Below are positions 39,841 to 60,499 of a stretch of 64,000 nucleotides of DNA, piece after piece. Origin of the DNA: Eleginops maclovinus. Lineage: Eukaryota; Chordata; Actinopteri; Perciformes; Eleginopidae. The notes beneath the pieces were generated by a model. The model was given only the letters and a program-made list of their open reading frames with translations. It ran no database searches and had not been told where the DNA came from. The stretch is taken from assembly GCF_036324505.1 (NCBI RefSeq), contig NC_086368.1, forward strand, positions 21,124,378-21,188,377, read 5' to 3'. The position numbers and the translations under genes were made by a program. Each line of letters starts with the position of its first letter. Position 1 is the stretch's first letter.

Positions 39841-40623
39841 GACATTCTAGAAAATCCACTTCCCTGTCAGAAACGAACGGGGTGTGATATCTTGGTCTGA
39901 AGCAGCTTCCCTAGCTCTTCGCCCACCGAGCTCACTGTTTACTACGAAGGAACAATTCATGGAATTGTTTTTAAAGGTGATGTGACGTATAGAAGAAGAA
40001 AAACAAAAAACAACCATTGCAATTACATCAGTATATATATGCCAATTCCAATTATGGTATGCAGCTATATATTAACAAGACGGGCCGCTTGCTTTGGCCT
40101 CAATTTACTATTCCAGTTAGATTTGGCATCTTAGCCCTTTAAAATCTGTGATAATATAGATAATGTAGATCAATACATAGGCTTGCGTAAAAGGTGGAAT
40201 AACAGTGCTTAGGATACGTGTGGTAGTAATTAACTATTTACAGGGAAACAAACAATTAAACATAAAGAGGAAGAAAGAAACATTTCAAAAGAGAGTCTCT
40301 AGCCATAATGCCGGCTGGGTTTGATTGACAGTTAGCAGTGTAAAATATCTAAAACATTTAGTGGCTAATTCTCACCTCAAAACCAGACGCCCCGATGTCC
40401 CATCAAAACCTCACTAAATGACAGACTATGTTCTGCAGTATAAACCTAAAGAATGCCAGTTTTCCTTCATTGGCTGTGAGGCTAGTTGCTAGCATGTCGA
40501 TTGGCTGCATGCGTGAAGCGAGCCATGAAGCAGCAAAGGTTATTTTTAGGTACTGGAAGCTTTTTGAGAAAGTAGACCATACCTTTGGTGAAAGGCAAAA
40601 GGCATGTGTTTGAATTGTATAAT

Positions 40624-40650
40624 ATACATACATACATACATACATACATA
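40624..40650. repeat. (CATA)n tetranucleotide repeat
   Basis: About six CATA units within the candidate vdr 3' UTR. Confidence 0.9.
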
Positions 40651-41045
40651 TGCTGCCTTACAGAGAGGCAGATGATAAACCAAAAGAAAAGTTCGGAAAC
40701 ATAAAAAAGAGGATGTGCACTTTTGCACTGAAATGTCATGCATCCTGCATCTAGCTCTTGCTTTGTGTAAAAGTTACTGTTTCACAGGTGGTGTAAAACA
40801 AAGAGGTAGCTCAACTGAATGGCTAAAATGAATAACTGAGTTTGTTTGTATTGAGTGTGTGTGTGTGCACGCCAAGTACACACACACAAAAAGTCCAGGC
40901 ATTTGAAGCAGCGGTTTGTGGATTTAAATACAGACAAAGACACTGCATACAGGCAGAAGTTGTATGAATAGATACATTTGTATTATATGAAGTTTCCTTT
41001 GTTTACTACGTCTCCTAACATCTGCTTGCTCTCCATACAACCTTG

Positions 41046-41209
<164 letters not shown>

Positions 41210-41321
41210 TCTACTAGCTCCACGCCTCCACTAAGTCGATCCAGCACACCCTCGGCTCTCTCCCTCCATTTTTCACCGTCTCGTCTCCTGTCTCATCTCC
41301 ATCGCGGGGGTTCGGAGGTTT

Positions 41322-49839
<8,518 letters not shown>

Positions 49840-52800
49840 CACTACATAAAGAGAGGGTGAAAGACAAACAAATAAGCTCCAGGTTATACAAACGCTTGCT
49901 CAATAAGGGGGGGAAGAGGAAAAACATGAGATGGGTTGCCAACTTCTGGCATCTGAAGTGAATTAAAAAATATTTTCTCAAATTATAATCTGGGGAGTGT
50001 TGCACAAAATATTTCATATGATCTACCATAATATTTTTGAAGAAGTGATAATGTTTCAAGCACCATTTCCTTTTTTAAATATACACAGGGACGTCTGCAA
50101 ACCAATCCCTTCCTTCAGGACATTTCAAGTCCCCAGTCTCGCCTTTGGAGGTGAATTTAACTCCAGTGTTTTTGTCCCGGGGTGAGGAACCGTAGCCGTA
50201 TGAATCAAGTGGAAAAACTCTTGTTCCACTCCAAAATGCTGAATCTGGGTTACATTTGATTACATACTGCTCCGAGTATCTATTTCACTTAACGGCCTCG
50301 TGAGAAGGAGAGGGGGAAAAAAGGCATGTCACCGCAAGGCTAGCATCCTCATAAACAAACAATCACTGTCCCTTTTCACAAAGCTCCTTTCTTATTCTCC
50401 TCTTTGCTTCCACTACGGAGTGAAAGCGAAGCAAATGATGGGTGGGTATGGAGCGCCAAGAGAGGGGAGGGTAACTTAACCGATACGAACCTCCACAAAC
50501 TCACAAATCAGCAGCCAATGAGAGGAATGGACCTGGATGAATAATTTAAAATGTTTCTGACCGATCACTCCATCACTAATGTCCAATTAAAACCCAATGG
50601 TCCTGCTGAAGTTCTCACATACTCTTTAACATGCAACAATGTTTTCTTTGTTATGTTGTTTTTCTACTTCAGTGCAACTTATTATGTACAGTAGGCTATG
50701 CCTTTAAACCAAACCCTTGTCCATGGCCAAATTTATCACCAGCAGAAAGGAAACAGAGGAGCTTTTCAACTGCTCACTGCTGCAGGCAAGCCTAGCTACT
50801 GTACGTGGACGCCTTGTCTATTAGCAGCACATGCTTCAAAGGAACATATGACAGGGTAGTTATGGAACAGTGCAATGGTAAATATGCACACGACTGGAAG
50901 AACAAGCAGCTGACGGCCTCATTTTATGGGGGGAATTCAGCAAACTGATTAACAATAGGCCACAGAGAGACTCGTCAGGTTAATGGGAAATGTCCCATCA
51001 AACTGGGAAACTTCAGAGGGGCTACCTTCAGAGTGTTAGTGTTCAATTATGGTGAATTAATCAGAACTGTTATTTCTGTTTGGCTGTTCACAATATCTGT
51101 TTCTAAAAGTGGCGAATATCAGAGTTATGATAGTTGCATTGGAAGAAGAAAAAACAGACCTGCATCAGATTTACGAACATCCGAAAGTTAAATAAAAAAA
51201 AGTTCAGATTCCATGTGAATTGTGAAGTTCACACTAATGCAGACAAAAGGACATCTGTAAAAAAAATATAAGTAGATTTAGACCACTTTTTATGGCCGTC
51301 TATTCTTATCAGTTAACTCTTGAGACAGTGAGCTCTGGCCCCGTGATTCAAAGCTTAGCAGTAATTTATCACAATGTATAGAAGGTTATCTTCTAAATAA
51401 CCTGACAAACACAACATTTTATTTACCCTAAGTGGAACATTTACCGTCCCTTTGCATAACACTATTTGTTTTGTTCCAATAAGCAACATGCTTCTAAGGA
51501 CAGAAAAGGCAGGGGTGTGTCCTGAACTCCCCCGGTGTTCCTCTCTTACAAATCCCCTGAGCAGAGGTAAGGTACACATGTAGCTCCTTCAGAAAGGCAC
51601 ACCAGGCTACGATGCTATTGTATTATACACATTTATTGTATTCATGACTGCTTTACAAATAGGGTTTATTCATGGCCACATCAAGATAAGGCCTCAAGGC
51701 TATTTACGATACGATAACACTAGTCACCCAGGTGATGTAATATGAATGGGCGCAGGTTTTACATTTCGAGCCCTCACACTGCATGCAGCTACATAATGTG
51801 AGTCACCTGCTGGAGTCTGAGGCTACTTGGAGTTTGTATACAGGTAAATATTCTTTTCGGAAACAGCCACAACATTGAGTTATTGCAGCCTGAATCCCCC
51901 ACCTCATCTGGGATATCTGTCAAATGATGATTCATTTGGTGGCTTTAAAGTGAGAACAAGATGGCAAATCAACACAAATCTATCTGAACTAAACCTTCTA
52001 GGGTCCTGCTGACTTTGAAAAGCACTCTTTACTTAAATCCAGTTGTGAGTTTTTGTAAAGAAATGTTTTGAAATGTAACGATGCCTTTTATTTGTTGCCT
52101 TTCGGCTTAAGTGTAAACCCTTTTTTCAATAAAAGAATGTTGGAAATAATTCCCCCCCCCCTTTTTTAAATCAACAAGCATTTTGTTTTATTTGAGCAAT
52201 ACACCGAAAAGAGAAGAAAGCCACCACTTAGATAACATTTAAGTTAATTTATTGCTACTATTTCATAATCATGACACATGTTTTCTCATGTCGTTCAGCC
52301 CTATTGAAGAAGCAACAATATCAACATACAAAGTACGTCTATGAACCAACAGAAAAATGGCAGAATCTACAGCTTCTTTGAATATATAATTAGTCTTTTG
52401 GCTAAGAAACTGCTATCATATAATATTACATAACACTAACCAGAATAAATGGCAGGGCGCTTTATAGAACATAAAATCTGCCCTGCTGCATGTCGGCAAA
52501 CTAATCCCAGTAGGCATTCACACTCATCACTCACTGTGAACTAAGAGGGAAAACACCCATTTACCAGAGCCTATCATCAGCTGATCAGTGAAGTCAGTCC
52601 GCTGTGATTGCATTCAGCCATGACAGGCCATTACACTAAACGCACAGTAGTATTGAGAGAGCGCTAAATAATGCATGAGGTTATTAGACCAGATCTGTAC
52701 TCATTCCTGTCTCAGAACAGGTTTTGAGCTTTAGGCTTCTATTGGATGTCTCACTTTTGAATGATACACGTAGATGTTGTGTGTACAACACTCTGCAGCA

Positions 52801-53600
52801 TAAATCAAATGTGCCATTGCAGTAATAATGCGAGACATTACTCATGCGTTACACTGGCATACCGCCTAAGGATAAACTGTATCAATGCGGTTTCCGATTA
52901 GCTCACGGGGTGGACTCGTGCTTGAAGATTGTAGCTTAACTATTGGACCAATTTGAGAATCACTGTCAATCGTTTTGAATTGCAGCATTATTATGCATTG
53001 CCACTAACAAAATGTGACAACTTGGAGTCCAGCCTCTTCAAAAGCAACCAGTGTGTCGGACCTAAAAGCTGCTTGCTTCCTGCTTACACAGTGAGCGTTA
53101 ATTATAGTGTGTCTTCTGTTCTCTATGTTCAAGTCAGGACAATTCGTCAAAGGATTGGCAAATTCCCATAAAAAGGAAACCTCTTTTTTGGTTTTTAGCA
53201 GTCCTCATTCTCTACATATGGTTCCGTTCCAACATCTGATTAATAATGTTAGGCAGGAAGCCAATTACTAACAAAGACATGACGGATGAGATGACAGGAC
53301 TCGTGCCGTCTTGGCTATCTGTGTCAAACATCTTCAACTATATAAAATGAAAAAGGAAAATTACACGAGACAATCATAGTCTGTCAATGAAAGTTCAAGT
53401 GCAGATATCCCTTATAAATTGGAGAGCTACTGTAATAAAGTGACATCTCAGTGCTAGTAAGAGTTGGAAAAAGCATCCATCAGCTTGAATTGAACTTCTA
53501 CTTAAGTGCTTTGGCTGTTGCATTAGCTAATGTGAAATCTCTTTTGTTGTATTTGGCGTTTATTGAATATGCTCTTGTACCTTTTAATTAGTGAACATAC

Positions 53601-53789
53601 ACCTCCACATTTTTCTTAAATCCCCATCTCTACATGTATGGCAGTCATTCCAGTGTCTGTTGAATTCCAACAGAGAGCAATGTTGTCGGTAGTTCATAGA
53701 ATACAATTAGAAAAAAGAATTAATTTAACTCAAAGACATACAGTAAAACCGATAATGCTGCAGTGGTCTCTGAATTTTTTTCAGAGCTG
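53601..53789 (+). mobile_element. Second copy of the same MITE, 5' terminus lost
   Basis: Shares the internal sequence TACATGTATGGCAG, CCAGTGTCTGTTGAATTCCA, CTCAAAGACATAC and TGCAGTGGTCTCT with the copy at 16672-16898. It ends in TCAGAGCTG-TA. The left terminal inverted repeat is degraded. Confidence 0.7.
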
Positions 53790-54140
53790 TAAGTGTTTTC
53801 ATTACTTTGTACTTATTGAAACAACTACATGCTCAGGATCCTTAGTAAAAAAAATGCTGGTTAAGCACGGTGTATTTTCATTTTTTGCACTAGCATAAAT
53901 GGCTCTGGATTCTAAATCCTTCCCACTGTACTTTCACGTGTAATTAAGTGTGTCACATGTGAGGCATATTTTTACTCTGTGTATGCATCCATTACACGTC
54001 AATACACATGTAGTTCAGATGCTTGTATTGCCCTCCGCTGTTTGGAGACAGAGAGGAAGTGCCAGCGCACACGAGAGGGCAGAGACAGTAGTGTAGAAGA
54101 GAGGGAGGGAGGGATGCACTGGAGAAGCAGGCCAGAGGGA

Positions 54141-54158
54141 GGGGGGGGGGGGGGGGGG
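54141..54158. repeat. G18 tract
   Basis: Eighteen consecutive G inside a purine-rich block (54050-54180) in vdr intron 1. Confidence 0.9.
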
Positions 54159-57100
54159 CTGGAGAGATGGAGTAAAAACAGATAGGATATAAACATAGAT
54201 AGAGCGAGTAGGGGAGGGGTGACCTCTTTGTCACAATGACTTTCTGTGTCACCGGCGGATGTGAGAGAGCAGTAGTATGAAGGGACTCGGCAGCGGCCCA
54301 GAGAGAGGCAAACACAACAAACAGCCTCATTTTGTATCCTAAAAGAAGGCTAAAAATACACTTCACAAGCCACTTCAAATACTGGCTAAAAATAAATTAA
54401 ATGTCTCATCTCTGACAGCGTCTCATTTTGAGATTATCCGGGGAAATAGCTATTTGCTATTGATGTAAGAATAACATTTGTAGTATGACAGCTTTTAATC
54501 CATTTATTTAATCAAGAAGAGGATTTTGACTACGATAAGTATGGTGGATTGTGCGTATATTTTGACCTAAAAGACTTAGAGGTTCAAAGCACGAAATGGA
54601 TTGGATCATAGCCCATGTGACAACCAACAACCCCCCTGCTCACCCAATGAGAAATGGTGTTGAAGACTGGCACAGTTGTTCTCTTTTTGGGGTTTAATAA
54701 AGGACATAGACAAAAGCTGACCATTACTTCCTCAGTTGAACCTTGAAATGGCAGAAAATAGAGATAAATTACTACTTTCTGAAGCAAAAATATCTTGTTT
54801 TGTCCGAGCAACAAACCAAACCCAAAGATATTGTGAGCAGCTGGAACTGGGAAATCTTTGGCATTGACAGATTTATAATTTCAGCGCTAGTTAAAGTATT
54901 GACAATTTTGGACAAACAAAGAAAGAGGATTTGATCACGTAGGGCGAAATAATCCGAAACAGACTAATCCTAAAGAGAGAGGTAAAAGATAAAGTCAATC
55001 TGATGAATCCGGGGATAAAAAGAAGGAAAAAGAGATGTGAACTGGAAGCCTGGGGTTTGGGAGTCTCAGTGAAACAGCGGCAGTGGTGGATGAGCAAGAG
55101 ATGAGGCCTGCTGTAATTACGCGCAGTACCGCAAACTGACTCAGGCTTGTCATTTTAAATGGGTGGTGAAAGCTGCAAAATAAAGACATTACCCTAATTT
55201 TGGTGGCGTAGCTAGGGAAGAGGCTAGGGAGTTTCCTTTTCCTTTTCCCCCAACAAATTAAACCAAAGGGACCGAAGTGCTTCTTAGCATGCAGTGGAGG
55301 AGTGACTCATCTTTTCCTCCTTTGATTTATTTACATCATGTCTGAAATAGTACATATGTGTCTCTTAACCTAGGGACTGACGTGACAGCCGGTCCCTAGG
55401 TTACATTTAAAGACGTGCCACTGTCTACAGAAGCCTTAATGTCAACATTTGATAAATTGTTGAATCTAAAGATTAATAGTGTTGTGCGGTTGGCATTAAT
55501 TAAGATCAACCTGTCTTGTCATATAAAATAATATAACAAACTTAAGTCTAACCGAGACCACATCACAAGTCCAGCCATTAAATATTAACTACTGAACACC
55601 TGGCCATTTTTTTATTTAGTGGTGTTGACGGAATATCCTACCAAAGTGTGCATAAAACGATATAACCTGTGTCCCATTTATCAGTGTAATGTTTGCACCA
55701 TCTGCAACCCGGCATCCCAAGTGGGTACGTTTAACTCGCACCTTCTAATTAGTTGACATTAGATGTCAATCAGTGGAAAATTAAATCTCGACTACAGATG
55801 GTGTGAACCTTAGGGACATACAGTCGAGACTTGTTAAGTGCTAATATGAGAAATAGTAACACTCTACGCCGATGATACTGCACAATGTGTATAGTACTTA
55901 GAAAATGGTGATTCCTGAATATTTGTATTACTGCTGCAGTTTGAGCTGCTGTAAAATATTCATCGAGGGACAAGTGCCAAGGTGAACCATGGCAGGAATC
56001 CAAAACCACTCATAAGTTAGCTTATTTCCTTCTGTTCTATTGCCACTTCATTTCATGCAGCACCATTGGTTTTCTTTGTCAGGTGCCCAGCTAATACAGA
56101 AAAAGACATAAGTGAGACCTTAGCTGCAAAAAAGGATTTGGACCGCAGCCCAGATGTTAGATTAACTTTCATCTAAAGTCAATATTAAGTGATTATAAAA
56201 CCCACCCTCCACCAACGCCCACCCTCTAATAAAACTAATAAAGTGGTGCCAGTATTGCCTGGGAGTAGAAAAGAAACGTGACCGTGGAAAAGGCAAGATA
56301 TACCAAAGTGGGTAAAGAGGATGATCCAGACAGCGTTTCAAGGAGGGATCATTTTAACTGCACACAGACGTGCAGAAGAGCGGGAAAAAAAAAAGGAAAA
56401 AAACCCTGGCATCACGTCTCAAGAATGTCAGCAATGAGCTTACAGACCACATCCCAACACATAAGAGTCAGAGTCGGAATCACAACCAGACCTATAACAG
56501 CAGAGGAGGAAAGAGAGGGATTGCTGTGGAACGCCTGAGAGGGAGAAGGAGGCCCTGCCTGACAATCCAATGAGCATCCTCCGTCAACATCACATGACGC
56601 AATCCCACAAATGGTTCTGAAATTGTTCCATGCTGCCAAAAGTTTCTCTTAAAGGGAAAGAGAGAGAGAGTGCGAGGGAGAAAGGGAGCGAGAAATGGAG
56701 CGAGCAGGGAGAAGTTGTGGAGAGGGTTGGAGGGAGAAAACATAAGGCGATGTGTTTTACTGCATACCTCAGGCTGGGTCACTACAAGTACAGAAGAGAC
56801 ATAAAATAATCATATCTGGAATGACCCGGCCTGCAGATCTGGGCTACAAATACAAGGATACACATTAAAGTACAGCCAGGCCCGAAATGGTGTTAGAAAA
56901 AGAGGGTGGAAATACAAATGTTGTAAAGGAGAAGGAAGGTGGTAGGCTGAAGAAAACAAGTACTATTAGAAGAAAAGAACATCTAGATGAGGTTTGATTC
57001 AAATATGATGTGTGTTTAGAATTGCCTAAGAAAAACAGTACAGGGAAAACAGATGGGGACAAGAGAACAATGGACAAAAAGAGACAATGTGGACATAACA

Positions 57101-59540
57101 ACCACAAAGTCGACTATCTGAGTGAATGCAGCTAAACAACTGGCTGAGCAGACTAGTCCAGTCCTGTCCCTTTGCTTCCCTCTCTCTCTCTCCCTTTCTC
57201 CCTCATTCTCCCTCCCGCAGCCTCCACGGGTCTATCTCATGCTCTTTTCCTGCGATCACAGGGAGCATGTTACAGCAGCCGTAATAGCACATGACAAGGT
57301 GACCTGTGCCCCACACAGGATGGGCTAAACTGGGGGTGGAAGGGGTGGGGGGGTCACATGTCCCGTGTCCAACCCTATGGTCTGTGCACCACTCCCCCCC
57401 CCTGCCCAGGCCCCAACGCTGGCCTGCAAGGCGAGAGAGAGGCAGTGACGGCAGCCTGCCCCCTTATGCTGGGCCCCTTGCTGGACTCTGGAGAGGGAAA
57501 AGAGACGAGGCAGGGAGAGGCCCACTCAAACACACACCGAAAGTCCTGTTTATGTCTATGCCGAATTTGACAGAGAATGCACATTCTCAAGCACAGAGAG
57601 TTGAACACGCAGAGAGCCAACTGGACAAAACCGGACAGGCAACAGAAATCTGGGTGAGGTGGGAGCAAATGTGAAAGCCCACAAGTTGAAGTTATATAAC
57701 CTCAAAAGAATGGTATCTCTCTCTCAGGAAATAGTTAAATATTGTAGATAAGAAACAACAAAAACACTTTGAAAGACGGAAGAAAATGTATACGTGACAT
57801 CCATAACAGTTTAAATCTAGATATCCTTCACTGCCCTTTATCTCAACCAATTAATTATATTGTTTTATTCAGGGAGATATTTTTCTGCATGACTTGCACT
57901 CCATACACAAAAAAATTCTACCTGTGTGATGATGTGTTTGGCCTACAAACCATTAACCACGGGAGGTAATTGAGGACCAAAAGACATTAGGGGGAACTTA
58001 ACACTTCATTAGTCTCATATGCAACTCAACATATGTGGCAAACAGCACGCATGTACAGACGTACACACAAGTGGGTCTTTACAAGTACAGCAGCCTCTTT
58101 CTTTCTATAGGGTTACATGTGAGAGGAAGGGACCAATTACTGTAGTCACGAAAGGGGGGTGGGGCGGGTATTTCAATGTACAGAAGACCTAATGGACTGT
58201 ACCATCTCTACAGCACACAGGTCCATTACAACGTGCTACAGATAAAGTCAATAGAGACACCAGTGGAGCCCATTTTGTATCTTCTCACACAGAAATCCCA
58301 AGAAAATGTATTCAGAAGTTGGAGGATAAATGGTCCTTATTTGGGTTGAGTCTCCCATTCGCCCCAAAATAACACAAGTTATCTCGTAAATGTCCACAAC
58401 ATATAAATTCAGAACATGTGTGACCGTTGATCTCAATTGTGCCGAGTTGTTGAGGGCGACGCATTCATTTGCAGACATAAAAACACCATCTTACCTAATA
58501 CTTTACAAATGTCCATCTCAATATTTAAACATGCATTAACTTCCTGCAATTCGCTGTTAGGTCCTCTTCAGATTTACTTTGAAGGGATGAGCAGCAGAGT
58601 GAAGAGCTAGAGCCTTTTTTAATTTCCGACTATCAAGACAAGACGCGCGTGGTAATAAATGATGTCATTATCAGGCAGGGGCTCAGTTCTCCCTGACTAT
58701 GCTGTCACTGGTTAAGGAGTGAAAATAGGTGTGGATTTAGAAATAATCCTGTCAAGCTGTGTGTGTTTGTTTATGTGAGAGACTTTCTCAATGCGTAGAC
58801 ATATTTTTGGACATGGTCTTAACTGTACGTTTCATGAAAAGAGGGCTGAATTCTCCACGGACATCTGCAGCCTATATCTGTTTTATCATGTGTTATAGTG
58901 ATATTAAAATGTGTTATTAAAAGGAGCTAGTAGTTAATAGAAAACAATGAGGGAACTTCCACAAAGTCCCGTTTCAAGTGTGCCCATTTGATTGCACAAC
59001 CCTATAAAACCAGCCTTTAATTTAAAGGGGGGTCACTCATTTAGGTCACAAAGAACGGACATCAACTTCTGATATTACATGCATGGAAATATTGATAAAA
59101 GTCAATCCATTTCTTCTTCATAGCTGTGAAGTCACGAGACTGAAACCATTCCAGGACATGCAATTACAGAAATGTGTAAAATCAAAGCAACACAGGTTAG
59201 GGGTTCATTACATGTAAATATTAGACACTTTCAGAGGAGAAGTTCAAAATACAACAAACCACAAATATACACGTGCAGGAGGCATGACTTGAAAGCAACA
59301 ACAAAAATGTCTCACCTGAGGTTTGAGCATTCCCTTGTACAAATTGTACAATAGGTAAGACTTGGAACCTTCTTCAGTTTATCCCAAGTTGTTAATCCTG
59401 TTCCAATAGAAAAGAAAAATGGCATGTCGCAAGTCAGTGAGTGGGCCTGTCCCTCTGTTTATATAACACTGAATTACTTTCAACAGCAACATACGCACTC
59501 AATTGTGATCAACATCAAGGCAGTAGCGTAAAGTGCGTAG

Positions 59541-59541
<1 letters not shown>

Positions 59542-59604
<63 letters not shown>

Positions 59605-59613
59605 ACACACACA
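59542..59613. repeat. (CA)n microsatellite
   Basis: A 72-bp CA run with one T interruption at 59600, about 100 nt past the probable vdr leader-exon donor. Confidence 0.97.
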
Positions 59614-59713
59614 ACAACAGATTTAAAACTGTGCCAAACCTGTTTCCTACGTGGACTTGAGCAACACAAATTACAATTACTTAGCATTACTCTTGTGCAT
59701 GCGAGTTTCATAC

Positions 59714-60010
59714 CTCGACTCAACTTTTCCCCATGAAGACCCGAGTTGCTTTTAATCCTCTTTAGTCGCCGTTGGTCGTCGTGTTCATGCTCTTGCAAAG
59801 TGAGTCCCCTCCATGTTGCCCGCTGGGTGTGATAGCTTCGAGCAGAGAGTGGACCGCGTTGTACTAAACTCAAAAATGTGAGGCGACTTGTGGAGAAAAC
59901 GTCAAACTCGTACGCCCTTCTAGACGTCGGCTCTCTCTCTCACACACACACAGCAGCGCTGGTAGTAGCTAGCGTTAGCGTGGCTAGCTGGCTGCTTTAA
60001 CCCTAAAACG
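59714..60010 (-). other. vdr: Probable vdr 5' leader exon
   Basis: The minus strand has a good donor (GAGTCGAG/gtatgaa) at 59713, downstream of a CpG-rich stretch. Direct splicing to 49841 would give a leader whose frame is open into the vdr ATG but has no ATG of its own; an in-frame TGA lies at 59942-59940. It is placed as the vdr leader because it is the first CpG-rich segment with a donor upstream of coding exon 2. The 5' end is a guess. Confidence 0.45.
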
Positions 60011-60149
60011 AGGCACCAAGTTCAGCCAGCTTACTAACCGCTATGCGACCGCGGCCGACGAACATCCAACGGAAAAACAGTAGAGACGCAATTTTATTTC
60101 AAAGACGGGCAAAGGTACGCACTAACATGGAGAAAACTCAATCACACCT

Positions 60150-60450
60150 ACGGTAGTCCGACGTGAAATACCTCCTTCTTCAGGACCCAAATAGATGGCC
60201 ATTACTTTTTGTTATGCACCGCCCCCTCTTCAGGACCCTCTACGGGAAAAAAGGGATTTCCCCCCCAGCCCCTCCGGTAACCAATCACCGGTGGGCTCGA
60301 CGTGTATCCCGAGCTGTGATTGGTGACATTTCGGCCCATCCCGCTTTTGTTTGGTCGGCTCCGGTGCCTATAAGCGGAGAGCCGCCCCCTCAAACAGGGG
60401 TGTGTCGTGACGTCAGAGGTAACGGAGAGGTAAACAACTTTGACCGCGTG
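60150..60450. promoter_or_regulatory. vdr: CpG-rich promoter with paired CCAAT boxes and a CRE
   Basis: Opposed CCAAT (60281-60285) and ATTGG (60319-60323) boxes, typical of NF-Y promoters, lie 33 bp apart. A perfect CRE, TGACGTCA, is at 60408-60415, and a TATA-like CTATAAGC is near 60368 on the plus strand. On the minus side this fits the vdr promoter. On the plus side, a donor (GGAGAG/gtaaac) near 60431 suggests a divergent transcript. Confidence 0.45.
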
Positions 60451-60499
60451 AGGTTTAAAGCAACATCGTTTCGGCTCTAATCCCTGAATCAATGGACAC

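Larger units (their letters stand above)
49842..59713 (-). other. vdr intron 1 (about 9.9 kb)
   Basis: No coding exon was recognised. Contents: a truncated MITE copy (53601-53789), an 18-base G run (54141-54158) in a purine-rich block, a short hairpin (55367-55402), a GA-rich block at about 56655-56740, and a (CA)n tract (59542-59613). A possible extra leader exon ends at 59317 with donor gtgagac, but no convincing acceptor was assigned. Confidence 0.6.

Noticed and set aside
59317..59350. Possible second vdr leader exon ending CAAACCTCAG/gtgagac
   Set aside because: The donor is good, but no acceptor with a branch and pyrimidine tract could be assigned upstream on the minus strand.
59714..59873. 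An apparent 53-residue N-terminal extension of Vdr starting at 59873
   Set aside because: The codon at 59873-59871 is TTG, not ATG, and no ATG exists in this frame before an upstream TGA. The start at 49839 is kept; the open frame is reported only as a weak finding.
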